From the NCBI GenBank assembly GCA_030867875.1, contig JAOWCC010000577.1, positions 148,296,344 through 148,360,343 of the forward strand: 64,000 nt of DNA, written 5' to 3'. The position numbers and the translations under genes are program-made. The notes under the pieces are model-generated. The model did not search any database. It was not told the DNA's origin and saw only the letters and a list, made by a program, of their open reading frames with translations. The stretch comes from Actinernus sp. WN-2022 (taxonomy: Eukaryota; Cnidaria; Anthozoa; Actiniaria; Actinernidae). Below, piece by piece: positions 1 through 48,488 of the stretch (position 1 is the stretch's first letter; the number at the start of each line of letters is the position of its first letter).

Positions 1-879
1 GTTTGATTCTGTAAGTATCTCTATTTCTAAAAGAAAATTTTATCCGTAGAGAATATTTGGTGCGATCTCAAAGCAAAACAAACACGGAGTCATTGATTAT
101 TCAAATCAGTTTGCGGAAAATGTCACACTTCTGTGTCGCGGAATTCAAGATTCAAAACTCATTACCTTTGATAACGGATCCACATTAAATAAAAAGAACT
201 CCAAAATGTTCTGTTTAGTAGACGTTATCATTTGCCAGCAAAGTTGAGAAGCTTTGTGGTGATTTATAAAACTACAATGCAATAAAATCACACTTCCCGT
301 GAAGTTGGCGGCACTCTTGTTGTGTGAAAAACCAGACAGATTCTTCACGGCTGAAAGCACATGTCAACAAATTTTGAAGGATTGACAGATCTGAGTTGAA
401 ACTACAGAAGCTTTTATCAGATGAACTTAAAACACCAAACCAGCGCTGAGATGGTGTTTCGTACAAATTAATGTCAGGATTATCCGTTTATAGAATGTTT
501 TTAGTTTTTAGTCCTTTGTGAAAGCTCCAGAGGCTTCGATTGAGTAACGGATTGAGTGCATCGTTCGAACGGTTGCTTGTATAACATGTAGCATTGGAAC
601 GGCCAAGTGATTGTTCTAACGGATTGAGTGGATCGTTTATACGATTTTCACAAAACGTTTAAACGGGCTAGGAAAAAATCCAAATGGTTTCGTAAAACGT
701 TCGAACGATTTATAAAATCATTTAAACGGTTTCTCAAAACGTTCGAACGGACACCGAACGGTCTCTGAACGACGTTTTAGGCCATTTGTTTTTCACACGA
801 AGGTACGTTTTCCCGTGTGTGGTCACAATTAGCGTTTATGATATGACTAAAACACAGACTTAGCATTTACAATGTATTA
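1..879. other. Non-coding stretch with degenerate TTCGAACG repeats
   Basis: No gene is recognisable. Between about 540 and 780 the motif TTCGAACG or a close variant such as GTTTAAACGG recurs many times, suggesting an old simple or subterminal repeat. Confidence 0.4.
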
Positions 880-1678
880 AGGCCCGTTCAAACGGATGCA
901 ACATGTTGGCACAACATCATGCAACATTGTTGGATGCAACATGTTGGGTCCGTTTGAACACCCTGTTGGACGATGTTGGATGATGTTGGACAATGTTGCA
1001 TGAAGTTTGAAACTAGTCAAACTTTTCATCCAACATCGTCCAACATTTCTTTTGTTGTCGTGATCGATGAAGCATGTCCCAACATGTTGGATCCGTTTGA
1101 ACGGCTTTCCCAACAATGTTGGACTCGCGCACGCGCACTTCATTCGTCATTCGCGCTGTATCCATGGATATTTGATTTTGTTTACTAACAGACGGGCGGA
1201 GAGTGAAGTACTTTAAAAAGATTTTGAGCAGGAAAACAGGAGCAAAACTCCTAAAAATGTTAAAAGGAAGGCTGTAAACACAGGGAAAGAAAGTGCAAGA
1301 CGAGACAGTGGTCAGACGCCGAAGTTGACGAACTGCTAGATCTGTTAGAAGTGAGAGTTTGCCTTTGGGACATATCACATAAGGAACAAGAGAGAAAGGG
1401 CCTACGAAGAGATGGAAGAAAAATTAGATATAACTATCTCAGACATAAAAGCCAAAGTAACATCCTTACGAGTTTAAATCGGCCGAGAAATCGCGAAGAC
1501 GGAGGCGAAGATAAACAGCACCGGAATCCTTTGCGATATCACAGTACTATCCAACATGTTGGATTGATGTTTGATCCGTTTGAACACCCCCGTCCAACAT
1601 CGTGCAACGTCGTGCAACATCGTGCAACAATGTTGGATCCAACATGTTGGACGATGTTGCATCCATTTGAACAGGCCT
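880..1678. mobile_element. PIF/Harbinger-like element with TTA target duplication
   Basis: The 799 bp element is bounded by TTA at 877-879 and 1679-1681. Its ends are inverted: AGGCCCGTTCAAACGG on the left, and AGGCCTGTTCAAATGG as the reverse complement of the right end. Both subterminal zones hold many CAACATGTTG and CAACAATGTTG palindromes. A 3 bp TTA/TAA duplication is typical of PIF/Harbinger. Internally it carries a decayed protein gene at 1293-1510. Confidence 0.7.
1293..1510 (+). pseudogene. Broken MADF/Myb-like gene inside the Harbinger-like element
   Basis: In one frame KTRQWSDAEVDELLDLLE and CLWDISHK are readable; after a frameshift AYEEMEEKLDITISDIKAKV follows, ending in a stop, and GREIAKTEA appears in a further frame. 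The pattern resembles the MADF-type accessory DNA-binding protein of Harbinger elements. At least two frameshifts and a stop make it inactive. Confidence 0.55.
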
Positions 1679-1681
1679 TTA

Positions 1682-2145
1682 AGCGCTTCGGTTCCTTGCT
1701 ACGAACTTATTTTTGAAAAACATGTAGGAAGAATTGTCGTAAATCTCTGCCGAAGTTTTTAGCTGAGGTTCTACACTTTAGTCCAATGCTAATTCGGCTA
1801 ATTCAGTGTGGAAAACTTTAATTCGCGAACCGGTATTGTTGATCTACGGTATTCTTCAGCAGTTATTCTCTGGAGTTCAACAAGTTAATGAGGCACTGAG
1901 GTGCGTGTAGTTCCGTGCGTGTAGTACACAAAAGTGTGTGTAATTACACTCAGTTCGTGTAGTTACACTCAGTTGAGTGTAGTACACGCGCGGAATCCCG
2001 CGCGCGTTACACGCAAAATGTGTTAACATACATCCAGGCTGTACTGTACATTTTATTATTTTTTTATTTTTTTATTTAAACATATATATTCTTTGTGTTT
2101 GCTCCAGGAGCAGGAGCTCATTTAGGGAGCTTACACAACATTTAT
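1682..2145. other. Intergenic stretch, no gene seen
   Basis: It contains repeated GTGTAGT/ACTACAC runs around 1900-2010 and a T/A-rich run at 2050-2090. Nothing coding was recognised. Confidence 0.4.
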
Positions 2146-3373
2146 TTACAAATTATTACTGGAAACGAAAGGAGGAACTAAGCTACATACATACATGATC
2201 ATTACAAGACTTAAATTGAAACAACACGAAAAGAATAATAGGCTAGAAAATGACAATACAGAAGGCGAGTTGCAAGGACAAATCAGAAAAAAACGATTTG
2301 TCTCCATTAGAAAGATTTGGACTTCCTTAAAAATACATTTGTTTTGCGTTAGTGATAGGCTGGAGTCTCCAAACAGTAAAGTTCTTAACTTAAATTTGTC
2401 CGTGCAAGTTTGCCAATTACTAATAGTAAGTGCAACAGAGGTAAGGAGTTTGGATCGTTGGGCAGCATACATGGGACAGTAAAAGAAAAAATGCATTGAT
2501 GTTTCATTGGGAAATCCACAAAAACAACATGGAGAGGAGATGCAGTTTCTTATAAATAAGTCAAAATTCAATTGCGAGTTTTTCATTCTTAGACGGGTAT
2601 GCACAATTGAGGCAAATCTAGAAACAGAAAAGTTATACAATGTATTATACTGCAAACATTCAAATGTAGATTTCACAGCAAATTTAAAAGAGGCTAAGGT
2701 TGATACATTGTACATTGTATGTTACATATTTTTAAATCTAAGCTGTTCCAAAGCTTAATGGCAGAAGGGAAGAAAGAACGTTTATGTCTCTCAGTTCGAC
2801 TAGTTGGCAGAGTATAATTTTCACCGTATCTAAGCGAAAGTCTCGTTCGTTCACTAACTTTTAAAGGGAGTAACTTATACAAACAGTCAGGTGTGAGATG
2901 GTTAACTATTTTATAGAGTAGAACTAATTTATGCATCTGTCTCCTTGTTTTTAAATCTTCCCATCCTAATTCATGCAAACGTCTAGCTCTGCTGGTTCCT
3001 TTCATAGCCCCAGTTACCAATCTGGCAGCTTCATATTGTACATTTTCTAGAAGATCGTTTTCATTTTTAGTGCACCATCCCAAACGCAATCAGCATATTC
3101 CATAATTGGTCGAACAAGGCTTTTGTAAAGAACAATAAGAGTTGATCTGTTTACTTTATACTTAATACGTTTGAGTAGATTTAAACGTTTAGAAGCTTTT
3201 TGTTGAATGCCTAAAATATAATTTCTCCAAGATAAATTACTAGATAGTGTTAGCCCTAAATGAGTATGATTATCAACTTCTTTTATAATACCATTTCCTA
3301 AAATAAGGGGTGGGTGCATTAGTGTGTTTATCTTAGCGGTAAACGTAATACTCCTAGTTTTGGTAGAATTCAT
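2146..3373 (-). mobile_element. 5'-truncated LINE fragment (reverse transcriptase C-terminal part)
   Basis: Read on the minus strand, 3373-3047 encodes LGLTLSSNLSW, then LYKSLVRPIMEYADCVWDG. 3089-2694 encodes KNENDLLENVQYEAARLVTG and SFFPSAIKLWNSLD. 2715-2146 ends in a C-x2-C-x-F-x-NET-x3-HFFFYCP motif. These are the RT thumb and C-terminal zinc motif of non-LTR retrotransposons. Frameshifts near 3070 and 2700 make it inactive. Confidence 0.82.
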
Positions 3374-4068
3374 ACATTGTAGTAACTAACAGGTACATGT
3401 TAAAGAGGCTGAAATTGTTCAAACTGTACCTGGTCCAATAGAATGTGCAACAACTGACAGATGTACAGTACAGGACTGGTGTAAACAGAGCATTACATGT
3501 ACCTAGAATCCTGTTTGTTTCATCATCACGAAAGTATTCACCACTACTACCAAATTGAAAAAAGGACTGGGACCAAGTTTGTAAAGTTAATTAATCCATT
3601 TAACAAATAAACCTTGTCACTAGAAAGACCACATCAGAATTAGTAAGAATTATTTTATAATACCAAGTTTGAGCAGGATTTGGTACATGTACATAGAAAC
3701 TGAATCTAAGCAAGCTTTCAAAAATGGCAAAAATAAGAGATATTGTTTGTATGGATTGGAGTTGGGACAAGCATTCTTCTAATCCATAGAAATGGCTCTT
3801 ATTTCTGCAACTTTTGAAAGCTTAATCACCAAATGGTAAATATCCAATGAAACATCCCCAAACTTGGTAAAATCATTTGTTGATTATCTAGATTATAATG
3901 AAATGAACTTTACAAACTTGGCCAATTTGAAAGCATTAATGGTGATACACAAATGTGTGCATCATGCTCTATATACAATCACATATATTGTACACTCAAT
4001 ATGTGCATACATGAGATCTACATGTACAAAAATTTGCACCAACAACTTTACTGACAAATTCTTGCAGC
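3374..4068. other. AT-rich non-coding stretch upstream of the TTAA element
   Basis: Nothing assignable was found. TACATGTA-type palindromes are frequent here and through 6250-8700. Confidence 0.4.
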
Positions 4069-4072
4069 TTAA

Positions 4073-6282
4073 GGTTACCGGATACCTTCAAAATGAAAAA
4101 GATTTGCACAGAAATGTAGTTTTAGTAGTAGTGTGTTCAAAAAAAAATATTGATGGAGAAATACCAAACAGAAGTTTTTAACTGGAAGTAAAAGGTACTT
4201 CTGTTTGATTGACAGCAGATCAAAAAACACATGACTTGTAAGTGCTCACTCGCCCATAATGACAGTGTGAGGAAAGCTAGCACATATGAAATTCATTTCA
4301 TATACCAATGTTTACATTTATTGAGAAAGGTTTTTCCATACACGATTCCATAATTCCATCGGTAAGACTTGCTCCAAGTCGAACTCACTGAGTCACTGGG
4401 TAAGCGATTACTGGGTCAAAAAACTAGCGGGAGAATCGAAGCGAGAGGCGAGTTCAACTTGTTTCACTTGCAGGAAAATGTTTTGGCGCGAAAACATGTT
4501 ACAGGGGCGGAGCTTACATTTCGCGCCTTTGACAAACTCTTTCTGAGTACACTCAAATTGCAAATACCACATCCACGGTCGACTGACTTGACACGTCAAC
4601 ATACAATGCCTGAAGAATTGACACTTTGTGATTGGGCAAATCTTAGTAGGTCATAAGACACGCCTACGGTTGAAAAATCAACCAGTAAATTTGGCATGCT
4701 GCAGGTGGTAAAAGTCCTTCATGCGGGGGGCTAAGAATGACTTTGAGAAAGTCTATTCCATCGGGTTTTGGCCTTACGTCTTCCAAAAAGCAAGCAGGAT
4801 GCACTTAGCTTGGAAAACAAAGAAAAAAGGAAAGCAAAACAAGGCCAAACAATGCGTACGACTACAAAGCCAAATAGAAATTGTTGCAAAACCGACAAGG
4901 GTTCGTATTTTCAACTTTCAGACAGTGCCGAGTGGTCCACATCTGAACATAAAGAAGAATTGATAGGAGCCAGCTGAGAGAATATTTGTTTCCAAGAAAG
5001 CTTAGATGGAAACATATGAAAGTCTGATGGTGACTCTGAATCGCTTGAAACCAACACCACAATCTCGCTATTGACGTGCTGTTTCAGACTCCTGCAAATC
5101 GCTGTCTCTTCTACTATTAAACTATGCTGGCATTCAAGGTGTCTTTAGGTGTTCACCTTGGCTTTGTCCCTCTAGGTCTTTTTGTCTTTCCCATTTTTCA
5201 AGTCAAACAAGAAAACTAGAACAACTGGCTATATTAACATTTTCTCGATGTGATGTGTACAATGTAGCTTTGATCAGAAATCAACATTGGCAGGAAATCT
5301 TGACAGATAGTTGAACTGTGATGGGAAATGATTGGCCAAGAGCTCGCTAATTCTTGGAGAGGCAGGGCTTCAGATTCACGCATGACAGACGGCTAGATTT
5401 TTTTATCATGGAGTGCTATTTTCTATGCTTTCGATTTTCAACCAAAATAGAGTTTTTAAAAAGGTCCCATTCAAGAGGAATTTATTCGATTTGTGTGAAA
5501 TTTTCACAAGATGTCAATTGATATCTCAGCTGCAAAACCTGTGTCGGGGAATTGGGAAATTCTAAAAAGAGAGCTCTTGGTGGCGTTTCCCAGCATATCT
5601 ACTCGGATTATGTTTTTGCCTTTTCACAGAGAGCATGATAACTTTTGAACTAAATTGAATTTTGAAATTGCCCAACCCATTTTGTAATACGATTCCTTTG
5701 AAATGCGACAAAGCAAACAAATTTTAAGACTTTAAAATATTTTCGGAGTCAGAGCTTCTGAAAGCCATCTCACTAGATTGAAGAAACGGGATGGTGGAAA
5801 ATTACCCTATATCATTATGATGTCACAGTTTGTTTATGAGGGGGACAGAATCGACTTGAACAATAGAATTTTGAACTAAATCTGCTCTGCTGAGGAAAAT
5901 TTAACTTCGAATTGTCTGGTTTCCAGATATCAGCTGTATCAATGTTTATCCCACAATATTTACCGTATTTGGTGGCTGTTACCGCTATTCTACGTTCTTC
6001 AAAATGCATTTGATAGCGATTTCCTTTGTGTTGTTGCTGTTTTGTCCCTGTTTTGTCCCCCTCCCACGACCGTGATCCTTAGCGTTTAAACAATAGATTG
6101 TTTTGATATGACGTCATAGTGATATAGGTCAATTCAAGATTTCAAAGAACTCAAAACTTTTATGTATTCTTGTAGCAAATTTTATAAGCTTTAAAATGAT
6201 ACATGGACAATGTACCAACAATGTTTCCTCGAGGTACTACATATTTTAGACTGGAAATGCACCCTGAAGGTATCTGGTAACC
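4073..6282. mobile_element. 2.2 kb inverted-repeat element flanked by TTAA
   Basis: Left end GGTTACCGGATACCTTCA at 4073 and the right end at 6265-6282 are inverted copies (one or two mismatches), and both are flanked by TTAA (4069-4072, 6283-6286). A second inverted pair around 5805-5825 and 6110-6130 lies inside. TTAA duplication is the habit of piggyBac and Kolobok superfamilies. No transposase frame was recognised, so it is probably non-autonomous. Confidence 0.62.
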
Positions 6283-6695
6283 TTAAAGACTCTCTGTTGA
6301 CCATTGTGCATTGCATGACTGAAGCAAATTTCATTTGTTACGAAATTCCTAGCTTGAAAGTATAAAAACAGTTGCAATACAATTTAGTATTGTTCTCAGT
6401 ATTCCCTGGAAGTATGTAACAACAGCTACATGTACACCCTCACAAAGAATATGGTTGGCAGAGAGTCTTTAACCTTCTTGTAAACAGAGTTTAAAATTGT
6501 TCTGTTGTTTTTTGAACATACATGTACATGTACAGTAATATACAGTACTTGTACATGTATGTCTGTGACATATGATTTAATTTTTAATTTTGCAATTATG
6601 TATCACCTCAGGTGTATCTAAGAAATAAATGGTGAGCATATGTAATTACATGCTGGTACTTCTACTCGTTAATAAATTTGTTTGAATTTGTTTAG

Positions 6696-44458
<37,763 letters not shown>

Positions 44459-44941
44459 CTCGGGATTACGTCTATCTTGCTCCAGACGTATTCTTCAATG
44501 AATGCAGCTGTGGGTACCCTGTGGCTTTAGAGAATATATTTTTTAATGCTTGCCGGATTCAAAACTTGAGGTTTCACTTGTATGGACGGAATAATTTTCG
44601 GTTAATTTTGGCCAGTTTCCAAAGGATCAGCTATTGTTCACAAGCTAGTTTCGGCATTTCTGCACAGACCACAATACATAGGTAATGCACATTGGACAAC
44701 GTTTATCGAACTAGAAGGGTATTTCAATTTTCACTGTCAGGAGTTATTTTACTGTCTTTTTAGATATTTACAAATGAAGGCAAACGTAACTTCGTTAGAA
44801 TAAGAGATGAATTGCAAAACTTACAATTGAGTCAAGTTTTGCGTTTAGAATTTGGTTTTAAAATAAGCATTAACGAGGGGAGCGTATGGTGGCGTAACTT
44901 GAGAAAGTAGTTATTTGTTAACTGAATCCATTCCCTATACC

Positions 44942-44947
44942 AATAAA
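44942..44947 (+). terminator. Candidate EPRS polyadenylation signal
   Basis: AATAAA lies about 480 bases after the EPRS stop codon. A second AATAAA occurs at 45161-45166. Neither can be confirmed without transcript ends. Confidence 0.35.
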
Positions 44948-45218
44948 TTGTCAAACTGCAAGATTCGAAGTACTATGACTGGACCAAGAAATAATAATAA
45001 AAAACTTCTCATACAATGTTTGTGTACGGGACCTTGTCGCTTTACTTGTATATTTTAGCCAGTTTAACCGCTATCGGATGTGACCCCCTTAATTATATTC
45101 TCGAAGATTTGGCGCCCCTTGTGAAACTCATTAAATGAACAACTGAGCGAATATTTTTAAAATAAAGTGTACATTCTACAAACTAAACCTAATCTAGAAG
45201 AACGTGTGCATAATACCG

Positions 45219-45436
45219 CCTCACTGGTTTGCTCAGTTGGTCGAGCACGGTCTAGAGGTCGGAAGGTCGGGGGTTCGAATCCCGGCCGCGTCCTTGGGCA
45301 GGGACGAATATAGGTCGTTGTCCTTGTCTCCTACTCATTCTAATCAGTATTTGAAGGGGACGTGAAAGAACCTGTTGTACTACTCGAAAAAGAGCAGGGG
45401 ATTGTCATGCACCCGGTACAGCAGCCTGGCCATTGT
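45219..45436 (+). mobile_element. tRNA-derived SINE (family 2)
   Basis: CCTCACTGGTTTGCTCAGTT and GGGGGTTCGAATCCC form A and B boxes. The body includes GAAAGAACCTGTTGT and GCAGGGGATTGTC. A longer minus-strand copy is at 58675-59043. Confidence 0.75.
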
Positions 45437-45520
45437 ACTAACAACACACGCGAGGAGGAGGAGGGCGTTGACGGGCGGCGGGCGTTCAGGGCTTGTCGGT
45501 ATCGGGTGTTGTGAGTGTTG

Positions 45521-45705
45521 TTAGTTTCTAGACTAGATACTTTGTAATCTAGAACGACTAGACTAGAAAAGAATACAATTTCTAGACTAGATTAGAAAAT
45601 GATAGCTAAAGTAGAGTTTTTAGACTAGACTACCTAGGTTAACAATTTCTAGACGACTAGAAAATGATAGCTGAAGTATAGTTTTTAGACTAGACTACCT
45701 AGGTC
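45521..45705 (+). repeat. TAGACTAG-rich tandem repeat
   Basis: TTTTTAGACTAGACTACCTA with upstream GAAAATGATAGCT occurs twice, and shorter CTAGACTAGA units surround it. Confidence 0.65.
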
Positions 45706-46229
45706 ATTAATTTTCCTCTCCTCGGTAAAAACACAACTGTCTGTAGCATTTGTCGACAAGAAAAACATCAATGAAATATAAATCAGTGTAATCTTGTAAC
45801 ACGGTACATTATATCAACCCAAGAACTGAGAAATAAGAAAGTTATCAACTCTGCGAGACTAAAGAAAACAAACTGTCAATAGGTGTTTTTGAAATTGAAT
45901 AAACTTTGTTTAATTTATCTGGTGGATTTGTTTTTATTCGTATGGTAATTATAGTTCAGTTTTAGAGAAGAATTTGCATCTCAAGAGTTTTCCTCAAAAC
46001 AATAGGGCTATTGTTTCTATCAAACTGTACTGATGGCCCTTCAGTTATCGTTAATCCCTAAGGACAATAGCAAAAGTTGTTCTAATGAGTCCTTGTGGCT
46101 TTACCTTAGAGGTTTATAAATATTCTGATCTCAGAATTACGTTACGAGTGATAGCGAAGGTAATAGCTGTAAGGAAAATAATAAAGACATTTTAGGAGTT
46201 CTGTAGGGGATAATACCAAAGGAACAATA
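45706..46229. other. Intergenic stretch after EPRS, nothing recognised
   Basis: AT-rich, without a coding block or clear repeat. Confidence 0.35.
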
Positions 46230-46440
46230 GATAATGAGATTCCACTTCATTTAATGAGATTCCACTTTATTCATGAGCGCACCACTTTATTCATGAGCGC
46301 GCCGCACTTTATTCATGCGGAAAGACAATAGATAATGAGAAACCACCGCACTTTATTCATGAGCGCGCCGCACTTTATTCATGCGGAAAGACAATAGATA
46401 ATGAGAAACCACCGCACTTTATTCATGAGTCTAAGACAAT
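46230..46440 (+). repeat. Tandem repeat with CACTTTATTCATG
   Basis: GCGCGCCGCACTTTATTCAT and GCGGAAAGACAATAGATAAT with GAGAAACCACC recur at a spacing of about 67 bases; degenerate half-units precede them. Confidence 0.72.
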
Positions 46441-46901
46441 AGAACCGTGACGTCATTGCATTAATGAGAGTTCACCAAAAATTTACATAACACCGCAAAA
46501 AAACGGCTAATTCGGTCCCCCTCATACTACTAACAACTCTGTACTGAAAATGTTTGTAAAACATATATGTAAAATTTGTACATTCACTGCCCTGGTGTAA
46601 CAGGTCCTTCTTGCTATGTTTACGGAAATAAAGAGTGCCAGAGGCGCGAGAAGAACCTCTAGAACGGAGCGCTAGTTCTCTGAAGTAGCCGAGCGAATAA
46701 GAACACCATTAATATATTTGCCAACGGAATTCCGGACGCAAACGTTGATTGGTGAAAGGGGTTACCCCTTTCTAACATCCTCACTCATTGGCTGATAAAA
46801 ATAATCTGCATCATGGTCTTCACGTGGGCAGCACGTGACGCTTGTCACTTCACGAGGTACACGACTGATACGAGTGTAATTATCTCTTTTTTTTGCCTTA
46901 G

Positions 46902-47030
46902 CTTGTGTCAATAAAAATTTTACGCTTGAGATCAAAGTCCACCAGAACAGTAGAACGTATTGCCGCGGTGCAATCAGGAATACGTAAAGCTGAAGCGGTT
47001 AGGCTCCAGTGCTCTCCAGAGGCACAGTAA
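46902..47030 (+). other. Possible isolated terminal exon (weak)
   Basis: A strong pyrimidine tract and TTAG acceptor precede a 42-codon open frame that includes SKSTRTVERIAAVQSGIRKA and ends at TAA. I recognise no family and no partner exon. Confidence 0.2.
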
Positions 47031-47113
47031 ACCCAAGCTCCCAAACTCCTGAGAACACTTCACATAATTTACTGTCTTCTTCTACCAATATATTTCCCTC
47101 CCCTCGACCCCTC

Positions 47114-47529
47114 CATACACGACTTTCATAATGGCCGCCTCCTAATTTGCATATGTGATTTCCCGTTTCGGTAGTTGATCCACATGTATAGAAAATATGA
47201 ACATTGCCATGTGAAAGATCATGTCGACATAAGCGAACTTATGAAAGTTGAGTGCTGTAGCTTTTAAAGCAATGAAGTTACAGCCAGTTGAAATTAGAGA
47301 GATTTGTATGAGAAAAACGACGGAGGCCTTTATAGCCTCGCTTTCATATTTTCTGCATTACAAATGCTCATAGCTCAACAGCAATTTTCCACATTCCTCT
47401 AAAACTCAAAACAATTACTAGTTTTAATGTGATCTTTCATGTAGTAGCATTGGTTTTCCCCTACATATTTATCTTCCAAATTATGCAAATTAGGAGGCGG
47501 CTGGAGGCGGCCATTATGAAAGTCGTATA
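47114..47529. mobile_element. Inverted-repeat element with ACGACTTTCATAATGG ends
   Basis: ACGACTTTCATAATGGCCGC on the left is mirrored by GCGGCCATTATGAAAGTCGT on the right, extended by TCCTAATTTGCATA/ATGCAAATTAGGA. Interior shared with 9263-9480. Confidence 0.8.
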
Positions 47530-48409
47530 GCTATCTCACAAGAGACCTATATATGATGGTCTCTTGTATTTCAACATCTGGTAAAAAAAAGAGCTTGGGC
47601 AAACTGTACATGGATAACGGAAGCGCGTTCGTCATACGCTCTGACGATCATTACTTCCCTGTCCATTAGAAATATATCTAATCTAGGAGTCTCCAAGTCT
47701 GTGAGATGATATTTGTGCCTTAGAAAATGCGACAGATGTTCAAGGAAACGGAATGTATGTACGAATTTAGATCAGATCGAATTTCGCTTTTGACCTCGGG
47801 CTTTTTTTCAACATAATTTTTTTTTGAAAGATCCGTCACTCAGTTTTCTTTGCTTTGTATTTTTTAGAAATAAGTTCGTCTTATCATGGTACACTCTAAG
47901 TCTCGAACACACAATACCTGACAGCGCAGCTAATCTATTCACCGTCATTCCGTTTACTTCAATCCACCGAATGAGCGCGAGCAAAAATTGCAAAATAAAC
48001 GAAATACAATATCCGATGTTTACTTCACGATCTATTGTTTCATTGTCGAATTCTTTGAACCGGCTAACTAATCCGCAAGTGGACATTGCGATTATACAAT
48101 TACTGTCAAACGCGGCAAATAAATCGCTCCTTCCGTTGGGACTGCAAGTCTGAAAATCATTCACAAGCAGTACGTATCCAGATACCCTGGTTACCAGAGG
48201 CTCGAAAGTTGCGAGTCGCAACGGTTGGAATCGTTCCGCTGCTAGCTCGAGTTCCTTGTGGCGCAGTGCCAATCACTCGGCATTGAAACTGATTATGCCC
48301 TGATTATATTTTATGCTGTTGTCGACTAGACTGTAGACCCGTGACAAGGTTGCCTCTGTTGAATTTGTGGAGTTCTAGCCTTTGCAAAAGGTGCATCTCA
48401 GCTTTTCTT
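47530..48409. other. Upstream region of the FN2/MAM gene
   Basis: It would hold the promoter if 48410 is the true start. A minus-strand frame (48272-47808, 154 codons) is open but has no recognisable domain. No TATA box could be assigned. Confidence 0.35.
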
Positions 48410-48488
48410 ATGCAAAAATCCACCGTACTCGCTCGGTTCACAGTCCTCTTCGTCATTGTCAGTTATGAAGGATTCTGCAAAGCAGAAG
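48410..48488 (+). CDS. Signal-peptide exon of the FN2/MAM gene
   Basis: ATG at 48410 starts MQKSTVLARFTVLFVIVSYE followed by GFCKAE: a short basic start, a hydrophobic core and a plausible cleavage region. Donor GTAAGA leaves one G, which joins GC of 55865 to give Gly. An in-frame upstream ATG at 48341 would place the hydrophobic stretch internally, so 48410 is preferred. Confidence 0.6.

Noticed and set aside
3411..3500. A Cys-containing short frame (EIVQTVPGPIECATTDRCTV) after the LINE
   Set aside because: It is about 30 codons long, ends in a stop, and lacks convincing splice sites or family similarity.
47808..48272. A 154-codon minus-strand frame upstream of the FN2/MAM gene
   Set aside because: It has no recognisable domain, no splice partners, and overlaps another open frame; kept only as a note.
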